From NCBI GenBank assembly GCA_903901015.1, contig CAIUPH010000026.1, positions 62,001 through 126,000 on the forward strand: a DNA stretch of 64,000 bases, written 5' to 3'. Each line of letters starts with the position of its first letter. Positions within the stretch are counted from its first letter, which is position 1. The translations under genes were made by a program, and so were the position numbers. The notes beneath the pieces were generated by a model. It was not told the DNA's origin and ran no database searches. It saw only the letters and a list, made by a program, of their open reading frames with translations. Source of the stretch: Candidatus Bathyarchaeota archaeon (GTDB lineage Archaea; Thermoproteota; Bathyarchaeia; Bathyarchaeales; Bathycorpusculaceae). Below are positions 35,121 through 44,816 of the stretch, one piece after another.

Positions 35121-36509
35121 TTACATGTTAAGGATTTTGGCGGCTTTTTGCGCGGCGCGCTTGTTCTTCTTCGTTATCATCCCTTTCTGGATACCGTTGA
35201 GGAGTTGCAGAATCATGCCCTGCTTCACATGTTCAACCATCTGCTGCTCGCTGACGTCGGGAAGCCGCATGCAGTTGCCGATTTTAACGTTGTAGGCTGC
35301 GATGTCGAATTTTTTGGCGATGTCATGAAGTTTTGAGCCGATGATGGGGTTAGTTATGGACCAGGAAATGTACTCGATTAGATTCTCGCTTAGGCATTTA
35401 CGCGCAAACTCGAGGGTGTTGTTGACTTCTTGTGGGGTTTCATGTTCGAGTTTGCCGTTTGCTTCCCAAGCGTTGTAGAGCATCAGGAAACCGTAGACTT
35501 TGATTCCGTATTTCTTCAGAAGCTCAAGTGTTCGGATGTTGTCGGCTTGCGTTGCGTTCTTGCCTATTCCTTTTAGGACCCTGTCGTTTGCGGATTCAAG
35601 GCCGATGTGGACAAGCCATACGTGAATGTCGCTTAGTTTCTGGGATAACTCATCGTTTAACTTGTCTGCCCGCAGGTTACATTGGAACGTCATGCCCTTG
35701 AGATGTAGTTTCTCGATTTCAATGCAGACTTCAAGGCACCATTTGATGTCAACGTTAAAAGTGTCTGAGCGCAGGTAGATTTCCCGGATGCCTCTGCCAT
35801 ATAGGTAGTTGATTTCTTCCGCGATGTTTTTTGGTGAACGCTGCCGAACCCAGGGCTTTTCAAGTTTCCAAACGGGGTTTGAGCAGTAAGTGCAGTAGTT
35901 TGGGCAGCCGCGGATTGGAAGCAGGTACGCCATGCGTTTCTTTTTGCTGACAGCTATGTCGTAGTTTTCAAAGTCTATCATGTCCCAGGCTGGGAAAAAA
36001 TCGATGTCTTTTAGGAGCGGTCGGACGCCGTTGTTTTTTTGGAGGTTAACTGTGCCGACCACGTCGGTTACTGGTTGTTTAGCTTGGATTTTTTTGAGTA
36101 ATTCTGCGGTGGTTTCTTCACCTTCGCCCACGATGCAGATTTCAATTGGGGTGTTTTTGAGGACGTCCTGGGGGTCGATGGTTGGGTGAGCGCCGCCTGC
36201 AACCATAAGCATGTCAAGCCTCAGTTCCTTTACTTTCGCGATTGTCTCGAACGATAAGTCTCTTCGGGGTGTGGTGAATGAAATGGCGTAAACGTCAGGC
36301 TTAATTTCCCTGACTTTTTCAACGTGCTCTTCCATGGAGAGGAAGGGTTCAAGATAGTAAAATTCTATGTTTGGCAGGCGGGGTTTTGCGTAGCCGATTA
36401 TATAGAGGATTCCAAGGTTTGGCGATTCAGTAACGGCTTCGCCTTTGGATTCGCGTCCAAATGGTGGGTCAGCAAAAACAACCTTAAGCTTCTTTTGAGT
36501 TGGCGTCAT
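35121..36509 (-). CDS. B12-binding radical SAM protein
   Basis: About 462 aa. Residues about 1-140 form a cobalamin-binding-like domain (LKVVFADPPFG, MVAGGAHPTIDP, IVGEGEE). The radical SAM core follows with C-x3-C-x2-C in RGCPNYCTYCSNP, the 4Fe-4S site. The SPASM-like end is absent. BchE-type members do methylations or other radical chemistry on lipids, glycans or cofactors; the substrate is unknown. ATG 36509 is chosen, with a TTG 30 nt earlier as alternative. Its place in the island suggests a glycan or lipid modification (inference). Confidence 0.85.
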   Translation of the reverse strand: MTPTQKKLKVVFADPPFGRESKGEAVTESPNLGILYIIGYAKPRLPNIEFYYLEPFLSMEEHVEKVREIKPDVYAISFTTPRRDLSFETIAKVKELRLDMLMVAGGAHPTIDPQDVLKNTPIEICIVGEGEETTAELLKKIQAKQPVTDVVGTVNLQKNNGVRPLLKDIDFFPAWDMIDFENYDIAVSKKKRMAYLLPIRGCPNYCTYCSNPVWKLEKPWVRQRSPKNIAEEINYLYGRGIREIYLRSDTFNVDIKWCLEVCIEIEKLHLKGMTFQCNLRADKLNDELSQKLSDIHVWLVHIGLESANDRVLKGIGKNATQADNIRTLELLKKYGIKVYGFLMLYNAWEANGKLEHETPQEVNNTLEFARKCLSENLIEYISWSITNPIIGSKLHDIAKKFDIAAYNVKIGNCMRLPDVSEQQMVEHVKQGMILQLLNGIQKGMITKKNKRAAQKAAKILNM

Positions 36510-36660
36510 GTTTTCTTTGTTCACCGAAATGTAATCCACTACTCACTTTCCATGCAGGCGTATATATTTTGCTACTTTAGCTTTCTTTCTGCGGTTACAG
36601 GTAAACTTCATAAACTGCAACAGGGAAATGTAACGCACACTGAATTGAGGCATAATTGAG

Positions 36661-37797
36661 TTGGCAACCTTCCTTGTAGTTCACCCATACCTTGACATTT
36701 ACGGTGGCGGCGAACGCGTCTGCCACAACGTAATCAAAACTCTAGTTGCCCACGGGCAAAAAGTTGAATTGTTGACTTTTGATTTTGAAGCAAACAAGTA
36801 CCGCGATATTGTCGGAGAAGAGTTTCCCAAGGAAGTTGTTGTCCACTCACTCGGCAAACGCATTGAGATTGAGCCGCCCTTTACCATCTACAAAAGACAC
36901 CGCGCCTTTGTTAAACTGCTAAAAAAATACAAAAACCAATTAGAATACGATTATTTGTTTTCCACACAATCTTCATCGCCATTTGAACCAGTTTTCTTAA
37001 ACAAAGCCAAAAAAAACATAGCCTACGTTCACTTCCCAGAAATACACTACGACTACGCTCGCTCTGGGCTGAAGAGGCGGCTTTATCTATGGCTGTTTAA
37101 GCGGTGGGTTGAGCAGGGCATAGATAAGCTGGATTTGGTTTTTTGTAATAGCAACTACACTAAAGAAAAAATTATGCATTATTGGACAAGCCATGGTGTA
37201 AAAGAGCCAATCGTTGTTTATCCCCCAGTTAACCTAGAGACGTTTTGGTCTGACAAGCCGTTGGCAAAACGCCGCAAAAGAGTAACCTATGTTGCTCGCT
37301 TTATTCCAGTAAAAAGACATGAAATAATGAAAAGGTTAGCTGCTGATTTACCTGCCTACGAGTTTGTAAGCGTCGGTGGATTAATCGATGCAGAAAAAGC
37401 ATGGTTTAGCAAATTCACAGAAAATCTGCCGCCGAATTATTCTGTTAAGACAAACTTGCCTGGACCAGAGATGCTTAAAGTTTTGCATGATTCCCGAATT
37501 TATGTTCATTTGATGGAGGGAGAACATTTCGGCATAGCCCCTGTTGAAGGCTTAGCAAGCGGATGTGTTACAATAGTTCATAACAGTGGAGGCATGAAAG
37601 AGTTTATCCCTGACGAGTTCAGATGGGAAACCTACGATGACTTACAGCAGAAGATTGTCAGGTTCATGGAAGATGAAAATGCAAGTGCAAATTGGGAATG
37701 CAACCGCCAACTGCTATGGAGCAAAATTTCCGTTCTTAATCCTGAAACGTTCCAAAATAAAATATGGTCTCAAATACAGGAACTTTCAAAAGAATGA
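36661..37797 (+). CDS. family 4 glycosyltransferase (paralogue 1)
   Basis: 378 aa, GT-B fold. The N-terminal donor-side loop is DIYGGGERVCHNVI, and the C-terminal E-x7-E motif appears as EHFGIAPVE in LMEGEHFGIAPVEGLASG. It probably transfers mannose- or glucose-type sugars to a lipid-linked or protein glycan; similarity in layout to ALG11-type mannosyltransferases is noted. It starts at TTG 36661. A close paralogue follows at 40105. Confidence 0.88.
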   Translation: MATFLVVHPYLDIYGGGERVCHNVIKTLVAHGQKVELLTFDFEANKYRDIVGEEFPKEVVVHSLGKRIEIEPPFTIYKRHRAFVKLLKKYKNQLEYDYLFSTQSSSPFEPVFLNKAKKNIAYVHFPEIHYDYARSGLKRRLYLWLFKRWVEQGIDKLDLVFCNSNYTKEKIMHYWTSHGVKEPIVVYPPVNLETFWSDKPLAKRRKRVTYVARFIPVKRHEIMKRLAADLPAYEFVSVGGLIDAEKAWFSKFTENLPPNYSVKTNLPGPEMLKVLHDSRIYVHLMEGEHFGIAPVEGLASGCVTIVHNSGGMKEFIPDEFRWETYDDLQQKIVRFMEDENASANWECNRQLLWSKISVLNPETFQNKIWSQIQELSKE

Positions 37798-37836
37798 AGA
37801 GGAAACTTGTAACACTATGTTTATGGCGATGTTGGT

Positions 37837-38454
37837 ATGAGCAAAGAAGAGAAGTTGAAAGCTGAACCCATTGAAGTCAAATTCGGGTTTTCAGAGAGAA
37901 AACATCTGCCCGTTGTAAAAGTTGGAACAGTTTCGTATCCGCTGTGGAAATATAGGTACGCCAAAAGAATCGGGAAAATGGTGGCTGCCCTATGCCTTGA
38001 TGAATGGGGAAAAGCAATTATTTATTCGGAACTTGACCAATTTGAAAAATATTATTTGCCGCCCTTTCCATTGAAGAATAAGACCGTCTTGGATTTGGGC
38101 GCTTGCTGTGGTGAGACAGCTTATTTCTACCTTCAACATGGAGCCAAAAAAGTCATCTGTGTCGAACCCGACCCAACGCGAGCAAAACTAATTCTCCAAA
38201 ATAAACAAAATCTAAATCTAAACATAGAACTAATCAACGAATTTTTCGTTCCAAAACATCTCTTGCTAGACCATGACTTCATTAAATGTGATATTGAAGG
38301 GCATGAAATTGATTTGATTCCATCTGCCAAAGAACTGAAACCTTGCATTGTTGAAGCTCATGGACTAAATATTCGGGAGCAATTTGAGAAGATCGGTTTC
38401 CATGTAGTGTTTCGCCAGAAGAATGGTCTCTTCTTGATGACAAATTATTCTTAA
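37837..38454 (+). CDS. FkbM-like SAM-dependent methyltransferase
   Basis: 205 aa. SAM motif I is TVLDLGACCGETAYF; KKVICVEPDPTRAKL is the acidic loop that binds ribose; FIKCDIEGHEIDLIP is the FkbM signature. Such enzymes O-methylate sugars. ATG 37837 follows the upstream GT4 by 39 nt, so co-transcription is likely. Target glycan unknown. Confidence 0.82.
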   Translation: MSKEEKLKAEPIEVKFGFSERKHLPVVKVGTVSYPLWKYRYAKRIGKMVAALCLDEWGKAIIYSELDQFEKYYLPPFPLKNKTVLDLGACCGETAYFYLQHGAKKVICVEPDPTRAKLILQNKQNLNLNIELINEFFVPKHLLLDHDFIKCDIEGHEIDLIPSAKELKPCIVEAHGLNIREQFEKIGFHVVFRQKNGLFLMTNYS

Positions 38455-38512
38455 CATAAACGTGTGATTTGCGGAACCCAGAGGGTTTATAACTAAAACA
38501 GCGTTTTCTTAG

Positions 38513-40015
38513 TTGGCAACTGAACGAGCAATGATAAAGCTAAGAATCGACGTTGACTATCCGTACCCCTCAAGGGCTAAAAGCTTTCTGTATGTAGCCC
38601 TGCGAATAAAAAAAAGAAAAAGCAAAGACTACCTGAAAAACGCACGCATCATTGCAAGGATGATTAACGAATCGCCAAAAGAGGTTAAGGCTTACTGGTT
38701 CTTTACCCCCTACACTATCCCTGACAAGAACCTGCTTGATTTGTTAAATCCAGAAAAGCACGAGGTAGCGCTTCATGTGGCAAATGACGCCATGAAAGAA
38801 TGGAAAGTTTTGGAAAAGGAAACCAACCGCAAAATAGAGAACTACACCATTCATGGCACTAAACGAATATTCACTAGAATCCTTTGGGGTCGCAAAATAA
38901 CCGAAAGCCAAACCAAGATACCAAACGATTTTCCTTTAAAATCGTTCCATGACTTCGAAACATACGGTTTAGATGCCGTGTGCTTCCACGCCAGTAAAGA
39001 TGATGCCCAAAAGGCAACAAAAGACTGGATTAACGCCGGCTTTGTCATTTCCATGCATCCTGAATGGCTCTTTCATGGGAGCAAAAGAAGTCGAAGGGGT
39101 GCGCTCTATGAATCACTAAAAAGCGTTTTGGAAGTGGACCCTGAACTCGATACGATAAGCGTGAGTGAGAGGGTTGGAATTAGAATCGCTCGCGACTTTC
39201 GAGAGTACGAAAAAAGTGTCAAGCCAACCGACGATTTGATTTTTAAGCTTGACTCAAGGGATATGGACATTTTTACTTTTGTTGAACGGAAATGGTGTTG
39301 CCCCATCGCTAATCCGCCGAGCCCTTGGTCAAGAACCGACGACAACATCGGGTTGCTTGAAATAAAAGACTGCGAAAGCTGGTGGAGTGTAATCGGAAAG
39401 AAAACGCGCAACATGGTGCGCAAAGCGGAGAAAAGCGGCGTAAACGTTACCGTTGTCGACCCAAGTGACAAGTTAGCTCAAGGCATTTGGAAAATCTATA
39501 ATGAAACCCCAATTCGGCAGGACCGGGCTTTTTCCCACTACGGCGAATCGCTTGAAACTGTAACGGGCAACATGTATGCAGCTAAAACATCCACCTTCAT
39601 TGCGGCAAACATAGGTGATGAACTTGTCGGATTCATCCAAATACTTTACGGTGACGACATAGCCATAGTTTCAAACATACTCACGATGCTGAAGCACTGG
39701 GATAAATCCGTAAACAACGCCATGATTGCAAAAGCGGTTGAAGTCTGCGCATCCAACGGCAACCGATGGCTCATGTACGGAAGAATAGGCAACCACCCTT
39801 CACTCGACAAGTTCAAGGAAAACAACGGGTTCGTCAAGTACCCTATATCCCGTTACTACATACCAATCACGGGAAAAGGAAGAGTGGCTATACGCTTGAG
39901 CTTGCATAAGGAACTCAAAGACGCGTTGCCCCAGTCCATAAAGGACCCAATTATTCCCATATTTAACTGGGTCAGCAGGAACAAGATGCGGTTAAAACTT
40001 GCACGCCGCAAATAA
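38513..40015 (+). CDS. polysaccharide-deacetylase-like / GNAT-like fusion protein
   Basis: 500 aa. The N-terminal half (about 1-240) has the deacetylase-like pattern IKLRIDVDYPYPS, HEVALHVAND, YTIHGTKR and VISMHPEWLFHG. The C-terminal half (about 265-480) looks like a FemAB/GNAT-type acyltransferase: WWSVIGKKTRNMVRKAEKSG, FIQILYGDDIAIVSNI, WLMYGRIGNH. Such a pair could remove and replace an acyl group on a surface sugar (inference). It starts at TTG 38513; TTTATAA 24 nt upstream suits a leaderless start, and ATG 38531 is the alternative. Confidence 0.7.
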   Translation: MATERAMIKLRIDVDYPYPSRAKSFLYVALRIKKRKSKDYLKNARIIARMINESPKEVKAYWFFTPYTIPDKNLLDLLNPEKHEVALHVANDAMKEWKVLEKETNRKIENYTIHGTKRIFTRILWGRKITESQTKIPNDFPLKSFHDFETYGLDAVCFHASKDDAQKATKDWINAGFVISMHPEWLFHGSKRSRRGALYESLKSVLEVDPELDTISVSERVGIRIARDFREYEKSVKPTDDLIFKLDSRDMDIFTFVERKWCCPIANPPSPWSRTDDNIGLLEIKDCESWWSVIGKKTRNMVRKAEKSGVNVTVVDPSDKLAQGIWKIYNETPIRQDRAFSHYGESLETVTGNMYAAKTSTFIAANIGDELVGFIQILYGDDIAIVSNILTMLKHWDKSVNNAMIAKAVEVCASNGNRWLMYGRIGNHPSLDKFKENNGFVKYPISRYYIPITGKGRVAIRLSLHKELKDALPQSIKDPIIPIFNWVSRNKMRLKLARRK

Positions 40016-40104
40016 ACAGCCTCCAAGCAAGAGGTAACAGCATTAGACGTTAAGGGAAATCTTGATTAAACCTAAACGCTCAATTCTAAAAAGGACGACG
40101 TAAC

Positions 40105-41253
40105 ATGGCAAAATTCCTGGTTATTCACCCAAACATGGACATTTACGGCGGAGGCGAACGCGTATGCCATCACATCATCAAAGCACTCGTCGCCCAAGGA
40201 CACCAAGTGGAGTTGCTGGCGTTTGATTTTGACCAAACTCGCTACAGCGAAATCATGGGTGAAAAACTACCCGAAAAGATAACCGTCCACACACTAGGAA
40301 ACAGAGCCACTGTGGAAGCGAACCCGCCATTATCCGTTTACAAAAGACGCCAAAATATCCTAAAACTTCTAAAAAAGTACAAAGCCACTGTCGATTACGA
40401 TTATACGTTTAGCACACAAACCTTCTCAGCGTTCGAAGCTACACTTTTAGAAAAAGCAAAAAAAAACATTGCCTATGTGCACTTTCCCGAAATCCACTAT
40501 GACTACGAACACGCCAAACGAAGCAAAAGATTGTACCTGTGGCTATACAAGAAGTTGCTTGAAAAAGATATCGGTAAACTGGCCTTGGTGTTCTGCAACA
40601 GCAACTATACTAAAGCCATGACAGAAAAGTACTGGAGCAGGTTCGGAATCCAAAATCCCGTGGTTGCTTATCCTCCTGTTGAAGAGCGTTTCTGGTCTGA
40701 TAAACCGTTAAACCAGAGAGCCAAGCAAGTATTGTATGTTGGTCGTTTGGTTCCTCAGAAACGGCATGAGCTAATGAAGAAATTAGCTGTCGACTTTCCC
40801 CAGTTTGAATTTGTAAGCGCCGGTTTGTTGAGAGATAGCGAGCAATCATGGTTTGAGGACTTTTCAAAAGACCTACCAACCAACTACACCGTTAAACCAA
40901 ACCTGCCTGAAGAAGAATTAATCAAGCTTTTTGAGGATTCGCGAATCTACTGCCACTTGATGGAAGGAGAACATTTTGGCATTGCTCCGATGGAGGCGCT
41001 GGCAAGCGGATGCATAACGCTCGTTCATAACAGCGGGGGAAGCGGAGAATTTATCCCCGAGGAATTTCGATGGAGCACTTTTGAAGATTTAAAGGAAAAA
41101 ATAGCCCGATTGGCAGAGTCGACTGATGAATATGCTCTTTGGAACAAGAAAAAGGGGGAACTGCGAGACAAGATATCGGTCCTAAAGCCTGAGAGTTTTG
41201 AAGAGCAAATATCAACCAGTATAGCAAATTTGATACAGAATCTGAAAACTTGA
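40105..41253 (+). CDS. family 4 glycosyltransferase (paralogue 2)
   Basis: 382 aa, GT-B fold, closely related along its length to the GT4 at 36661 (same DIYGGGERVCHHII loop, KKNIAYVHFPEIHYDY and EHFGIAPMEALASG with the E-x7-E motif). The two genes bracket the methyltransferase and the fusion gene, so the duplication is recent enough to read by eye. Probably adds a similar sugar at another step. ATG 40105. Confidence 0.88.
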   Translation: MAKFLVIHPNMDIYGGGERVCHHIIKALVAQGHQVELLAFDFDQTRYSEIMGEKLPEKITVHTLGNRATVEANPPLSVYKRRQNILKLLKKYKATVDYDYTFSTQTFSAFEATLLEKAKKNIAYVHFPEIHYDYEHAKRSKRLYLWLYKKLLEKDIGKLALVFCNSNYTKAMTEKYWSRFGIQNPVVAYPPVEERFWSDKPLNQRAKQVLYVGRLVPQKRHELMKKLAVDFPQFEFVSAGLLRDSEQSWFEDFSKDLPTNYTVKPNLPEEELIKLFEDSRIYCHLMEGEHFGIAPMEALASGCITLVHNSGGSGEFIPEEFRWSTFEDLKEKIARLAESTDEYALWNKKKGELRDKISVLKPESFEEQISTSIANLIQNLKT

Positions 41254-41419
41254 AATTTTAGAGCCGAAAGCAAAGCTATAGTGGCAGTATTATAGAATTG
41301 CGATTGAAGGCTCGCGGTATTTTTCCGCTACCTGATTAAGGATGGCAAAATAATTTTGAGTTGACTTACCTCCAGCAAAAGGATCCGTTTTCTGAAAACA
41401 GTTCATTTTAGAAAGAACG

Positions 41420-42349
41420 CTAAAACGTTCTTTTAAAGGCCAATATTGAGTATTGTTCAGATATAGCTCGCTCTCTATCTATTTTGAAGATAGCTTGCTC
41501 AAATTTCCTCAGGATAATTCGTCTGATTTCGGGCGAATGAACTTCAATCATATAGTAAGCAACTTTCTGCAAAATTTCGGCTGGAACATTTGCTAAACAT
41601 TCTTCAGCACCCTCACAATCAAATTTTGCGATTTCTGCCCCACTTTCAGCTATAACTTTTGAAACATCAGTAATTTTTATTTCGATATGGTTTGGTCCTT
41701 CGTCCAAAAGTCCGAAGCCTGGATCTTTTTCGCCATAGTGGATTATTTTTGTTCCATCTTTATCTCCAATGCCGGAATTGTGAATTTCAGCGTCAATATG
41801 ATTGAGCTCAACATTTTTTTTGATTACCTCTATGTGTTCCCCAACGGGTTCGTAAATGATGACTTTTTTTGCACCCTTGGACCAAAAATAAGCGGCTGAT
41901 TCGCCTTCAAATCCTCCAACATCTAGCACGACTTTACCTTTACAGTCGCATACATAGTCGCCTCTTCGTATTTCTTGGATGCAGTATAATATTGCTAAGG
42001 AGCCAAATAGTTCAATCTCACTGTTTTTTAAATGGTATAACCCGTTTTCTTGGTGAACGGCAAAGGGTGCCATTAAATCAAAAATCATGGGTAATATTGC
42101 GTAAGAAGACGTTACGTCGCTTCTTTCATCCACTATTCTAAACGTATCGTCGTCTAATTGTGTTACGATGTACTTCTTTAGAAACGCGAAATTGTCGCGA
42201 AATACCCTATATTGAGGATATGTCAGGCAATAAGTTGACTTGTTCTTAAAAGTGACTGGTCGTCTGATCTTGGACCTTTTCAAGGATAATACGGCGAGAG
42301 GGTTACGAGTAACTGTCAGCATTCTCCAAATTACTCCTATTTTCGCCAA
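41420..42349 (-). CDS. FkbM family methyltransferase
   Basis: 309 aa. The N-terminal region (about 1-120) is specific to the group; SAM motif I is KVVLDVGGFEGESAAYF; KKVIIYEPVGEHIEVIKKNVELN is the next motif; EIAKFDCEGAEECLANV is the FkbM acidic-motif equivalent. Likely O-methylation of a sugar. It starts at TTG 42349. Base composition around 41.3-44.7 kb looks more AT-rich than the ribosomal region, which hints at a different origin. Confidence 0.88.
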   Translation of the reverse strand: MAKIGVIWRMLTVTRNPLAVLSLKRSKIRRPVTFKNKSTYCLTYPQYRVFRDNFAFLKKYIVTQLDDDTFRIVDERSDVTSSYAILPMIFDLMAPFAVHQENGLYHLKNSEIELFGSLAILYCIQEIRRGDYVCDCKGKVVLDVGGFEGESAAYFWSKGAKKVIIYEPVGEHIEVIKKNVELNHIDAEIHNSGIGDKDGTKIIHYGEKDPGFGLLDEGPNHIEIKITDVSKVIAESGAEIAKFDCEGAEECLANVPAEILQKVAYYMIEVHSPEIRRIILRKFEQAIFKIDRERAISEQYSILAFKRTF

Positions 42350-42566
42350 CTTTTCACCCTTCTTTACTGCATAAGAGATATGTTTAGTATGTTAAGTTTT
42401 AGTCTTGCTGTCAATGTTTACTGTTTTTTCTGGGGGGGTCTTTTGAGGGAGTACTCGATTGTTTTATCAAATCCTCGGTTGATATTAACCGCTGGACATT
42501 ATGAGAGATAATTTTATTACTTTAGTTTCTGCATCTTTATCTTATTTGTTGCAGAGGGCTTGATAA

Positions 42567-43799
42567 GTGAGAATCGCGATGCTTCATCCTTCGCTTACTT
42601 TGCGTGGCGGCGCTGAAAGGCAGCTACTAATCTTAGCTATAGAATTAGAACGGATGGGGCATGAAGTTGAAATTTTCACATGTGCAATCAATGATAACTG
42701 CTACCCTGAACTGACCCGACAGCTCACAATAAATAGGGTAAAAACCCCCGACACAGGTTCGTTCCAAAATATAAATCAAAAAAGAACGTTGTCTTCACGG
42801 TTAGCTGGAAGATTCAAAGGCTACACATCCGATTTACCGTCCATGATTGCGCTGGGGAAAAAAATACCTAAAGGTTTCGACGTAATTAATAATCAGAATT
42901 CTCCAACCCAGTGGGCGGCATTCTTTGCTAAAAGAAAACTGGACGCTCCGATTGTTTGGAACTGTAACGAGCCGCCATTTTACTATTCAGATCCAAAACA
43001 AAGAAGAGGTTTAGGAAAAATCAATCTGCCCCTATACGAAGGATTCGATAAAATCGCCGTTGACTACATTGACAGTATAGTTTCAGTTTCTTTAGTTGAC
43101 AGCAGACGCATCGAAAAAGCCTATGGCAGGTCATCCAAAATAGTTCGCCCCGGCGTCACCACTGAATTGCTTCTTAAAGCGTCAGGTAAAGAACTACGGA
43201 TAAAGTATGGGCTCGAAAACAGTTTTGTTCTTCTTCAAGTAGGCAATATTGCACGCGACAAACGGCAATGCGATTCATTGATTGCACTGCATTATCTATC
43301 CAAAAAGCATGATAATGTAAGGTTGATTTTAGTCGGTCAAGGTCCAAGAGATGAACTTATGGCCTTAAGCAGAAAATTGGGTGTCGACAAGAAGGTTCTG
43401 TTTTTGCAAAATTGCTCTGATGAGGAATTAGCACAAGTGTATGCTGCATGTGATGCATTTGTTTTTCCGGCGCAGATAACGTGGGGATTAGTAGTCATAG
43501 AGGCTATGGTGGCATCTAAACCCGTGTTAGTCTCGAGAGAAGCTGGGTCTTCAGAGATTATTCAAGAGGGTCAAAACGGATTTGTTATAGAGGAACCTTA
43601 CACTAAAAATATGGCTGCAAAAATTGAGAAGTTGATAACGGACCCCGACCTGCGAAGGAGAATAGGAAATAACGCCTACGAGTACACCAAAGAAAACTTA
43701 TCTTGGGAAATCTACGCAAAAAACATGGAAACTGTTTTCGAAAAAACAATAGCCAATTTTAGAAAAAGCAAATTAAGGCAATTCTCTTTTATTTCTTAA
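42567..43799 (+). CDS. family 4 glycosyltransferase
   Basis: 410 aa, GT-B fold, different from the duplicated pair. MLHPSLTLRGGAERQLL is the N-terminal loop; FVLLQVGNIARDKRQ starts the C-terminal Rossmann domain; TWGLVVIEAMVASKPV is the nucleotide-sugar motif, in which the first acidic residue of E-x7-E is Thr. It starts at GTG 42567. It overlaps the convergent gene at its 3' end by 4 nt. Confidence 0.88.
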   Translation: MRIAMLHPSLTLRGGAERQLLILAIELERMGHEVEIFTCAINDNCYPELTRQLTINRVKTPDTGSFQNINQKRTLSSRLAGRFKGYTSDLPSMIALGKKIPKGFDVINNQNSPTQWAAFFAKRKLDAPIVWNCNEPPFYYSDPKQRRGLGKINLPLYEGFDKIAVDYIDSIVSVSLVDSRRIEKAYGRSSKIVRPGVTTELLLKASGKELRIKYGLENSFVLLQVGNIARDKRQCDSLIALHYLSKKHDNVRLILVGQGPRDELMALSRKLGVDKKVLFLQNCSDEELAQVYAACDAFVFPAQITWGLVVIEAMVASKPVLVSREAGSSEIIQEGQNGFVIEEPYTKNMAAKIEKLITDPDLRRRIGNNAYEYTKENLSWEIYAKNMETVFEKTIANFRKSKLRQFSFIS

Positions 43800-44722
43800 A
43801 GGTCCCTAATTGAATCTAAAACTTCGTCTCTAACATGGTAATTTTTTAGTGAAGCATCTGCGATTAAGTCCCTGACTATTCTTGGGTGCTCATTCAATGC
43901 AACTGTTCCAAGAGCAGTGGGGCAATTGAAACCTAATTCTTTTCTGCGTATCTCAGCAGCTTTTTTCCAGAACGACGCAGGGTCATCTGAATGATTTTTG
44001 AGGGCTTCCATATCTTTTCTGAGGTTTTCAAGACCAAACATGTCAATGTGTTTTTGGCATTTTTCGAGATAATCGATGGGAAAAAGAGACCAGTATCTGT
44101 AAATGGGCTTTGGAAGATAGATGGCCTTCGACAAAGGAGATGAAATAGAATTGGCATAGGTCCATTCGATGCCCTTATAAATGTACTGTAGCATTCTTCT
44201 TGGGTGTCTGAGGCCTCTGCGGGTTTCTGATTTTGTGAATGATTTGCTTGGACCAAGCGTCCACGCATCCACCACAGCGACTATGTCCTTATTGTTTTTT
44301 GAGAATCTTAATCGGAAATCTTCGTAGAACCGGTAGTCCTTTACTAGATGGACAAAAGGTAAACTGAAAGTGTTAACGTCTGGGCGTGTTTCAGGGAGCG
44401 CTCTGAGGAATTCTACGTCGTCTTCATGGATGATTTCGTTTGCTTGTATGGAAAAAATGTAGTCGTAACTGCATTTGGCTCTGATTACGTTGGTTACTTC
44501 TGTGATGACACTGTATTTTTTTTCGCTGGGCCATTGCTGCCTGATGACCTTGACTTTCTTGTTTAACGATGCGATTTTCTCAACCACTTCAAAAGTGCCG
44601 TCTGACGAGTAACCCTCGCCGATTAAAAATTCATCGCATACAGGTAAACATGCGGCTATCGACTCCACAAAAGGGTACCCAGTTTTCAAGACGTTTTTCA
44701 GCACCATGAAGCCGGAAATCAT
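43796..44722 (-). CDS. glycosyltransferase family 2-like protein
   Basis: 308 aa. Start ISGFMVLKNVLKTGYPFVES, then LIGEGYSSDGTFEVVEKIAS, a GT-A-like substrate-entry pattern with EGYSSDG. No clear D-x-D is seen (QANEIIHEDD may serve). Likely sugar transfer to a surface glycan. Starts at ATG 44722. Confidence 0.75.
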   Translation of the reverse strand: MISGFMVLKNVLKTGYPFVESIAACLPVCDEFLIGEGYSSDGTFEVVEKIASLNKKVKVIRQQWPSEKKYSVITEVTNVIRAKCSYDYIFSIQANEIIHEDDVEFLRALPETRPDVNTFSLPFVHLVKDYRFYEDFRLRFSKNNKDIVAVVDAWTLGPSKSFTKSETRRGLRHPRRMLQYIYKGIEWTYANSISSPLSKAIYLPKPIYRYWSLFPIDYLEKCQKHIDMFGLENLRKDMEALKNHSDDPASFWKKAAEIRRKELGFNCPTALGTVALNEHPRIVRDLIADASLKNYHVRDEVLDSIRDL

Positions 44723-44816
44723 AAATGGCCACTGGAAAAAGGTTCAGGGCAGAACTTATTAATTTACTTATAGGTAAGGTGTTTATGGCATTGTATACTG
44801 TGGAGGCGGCGTTCAG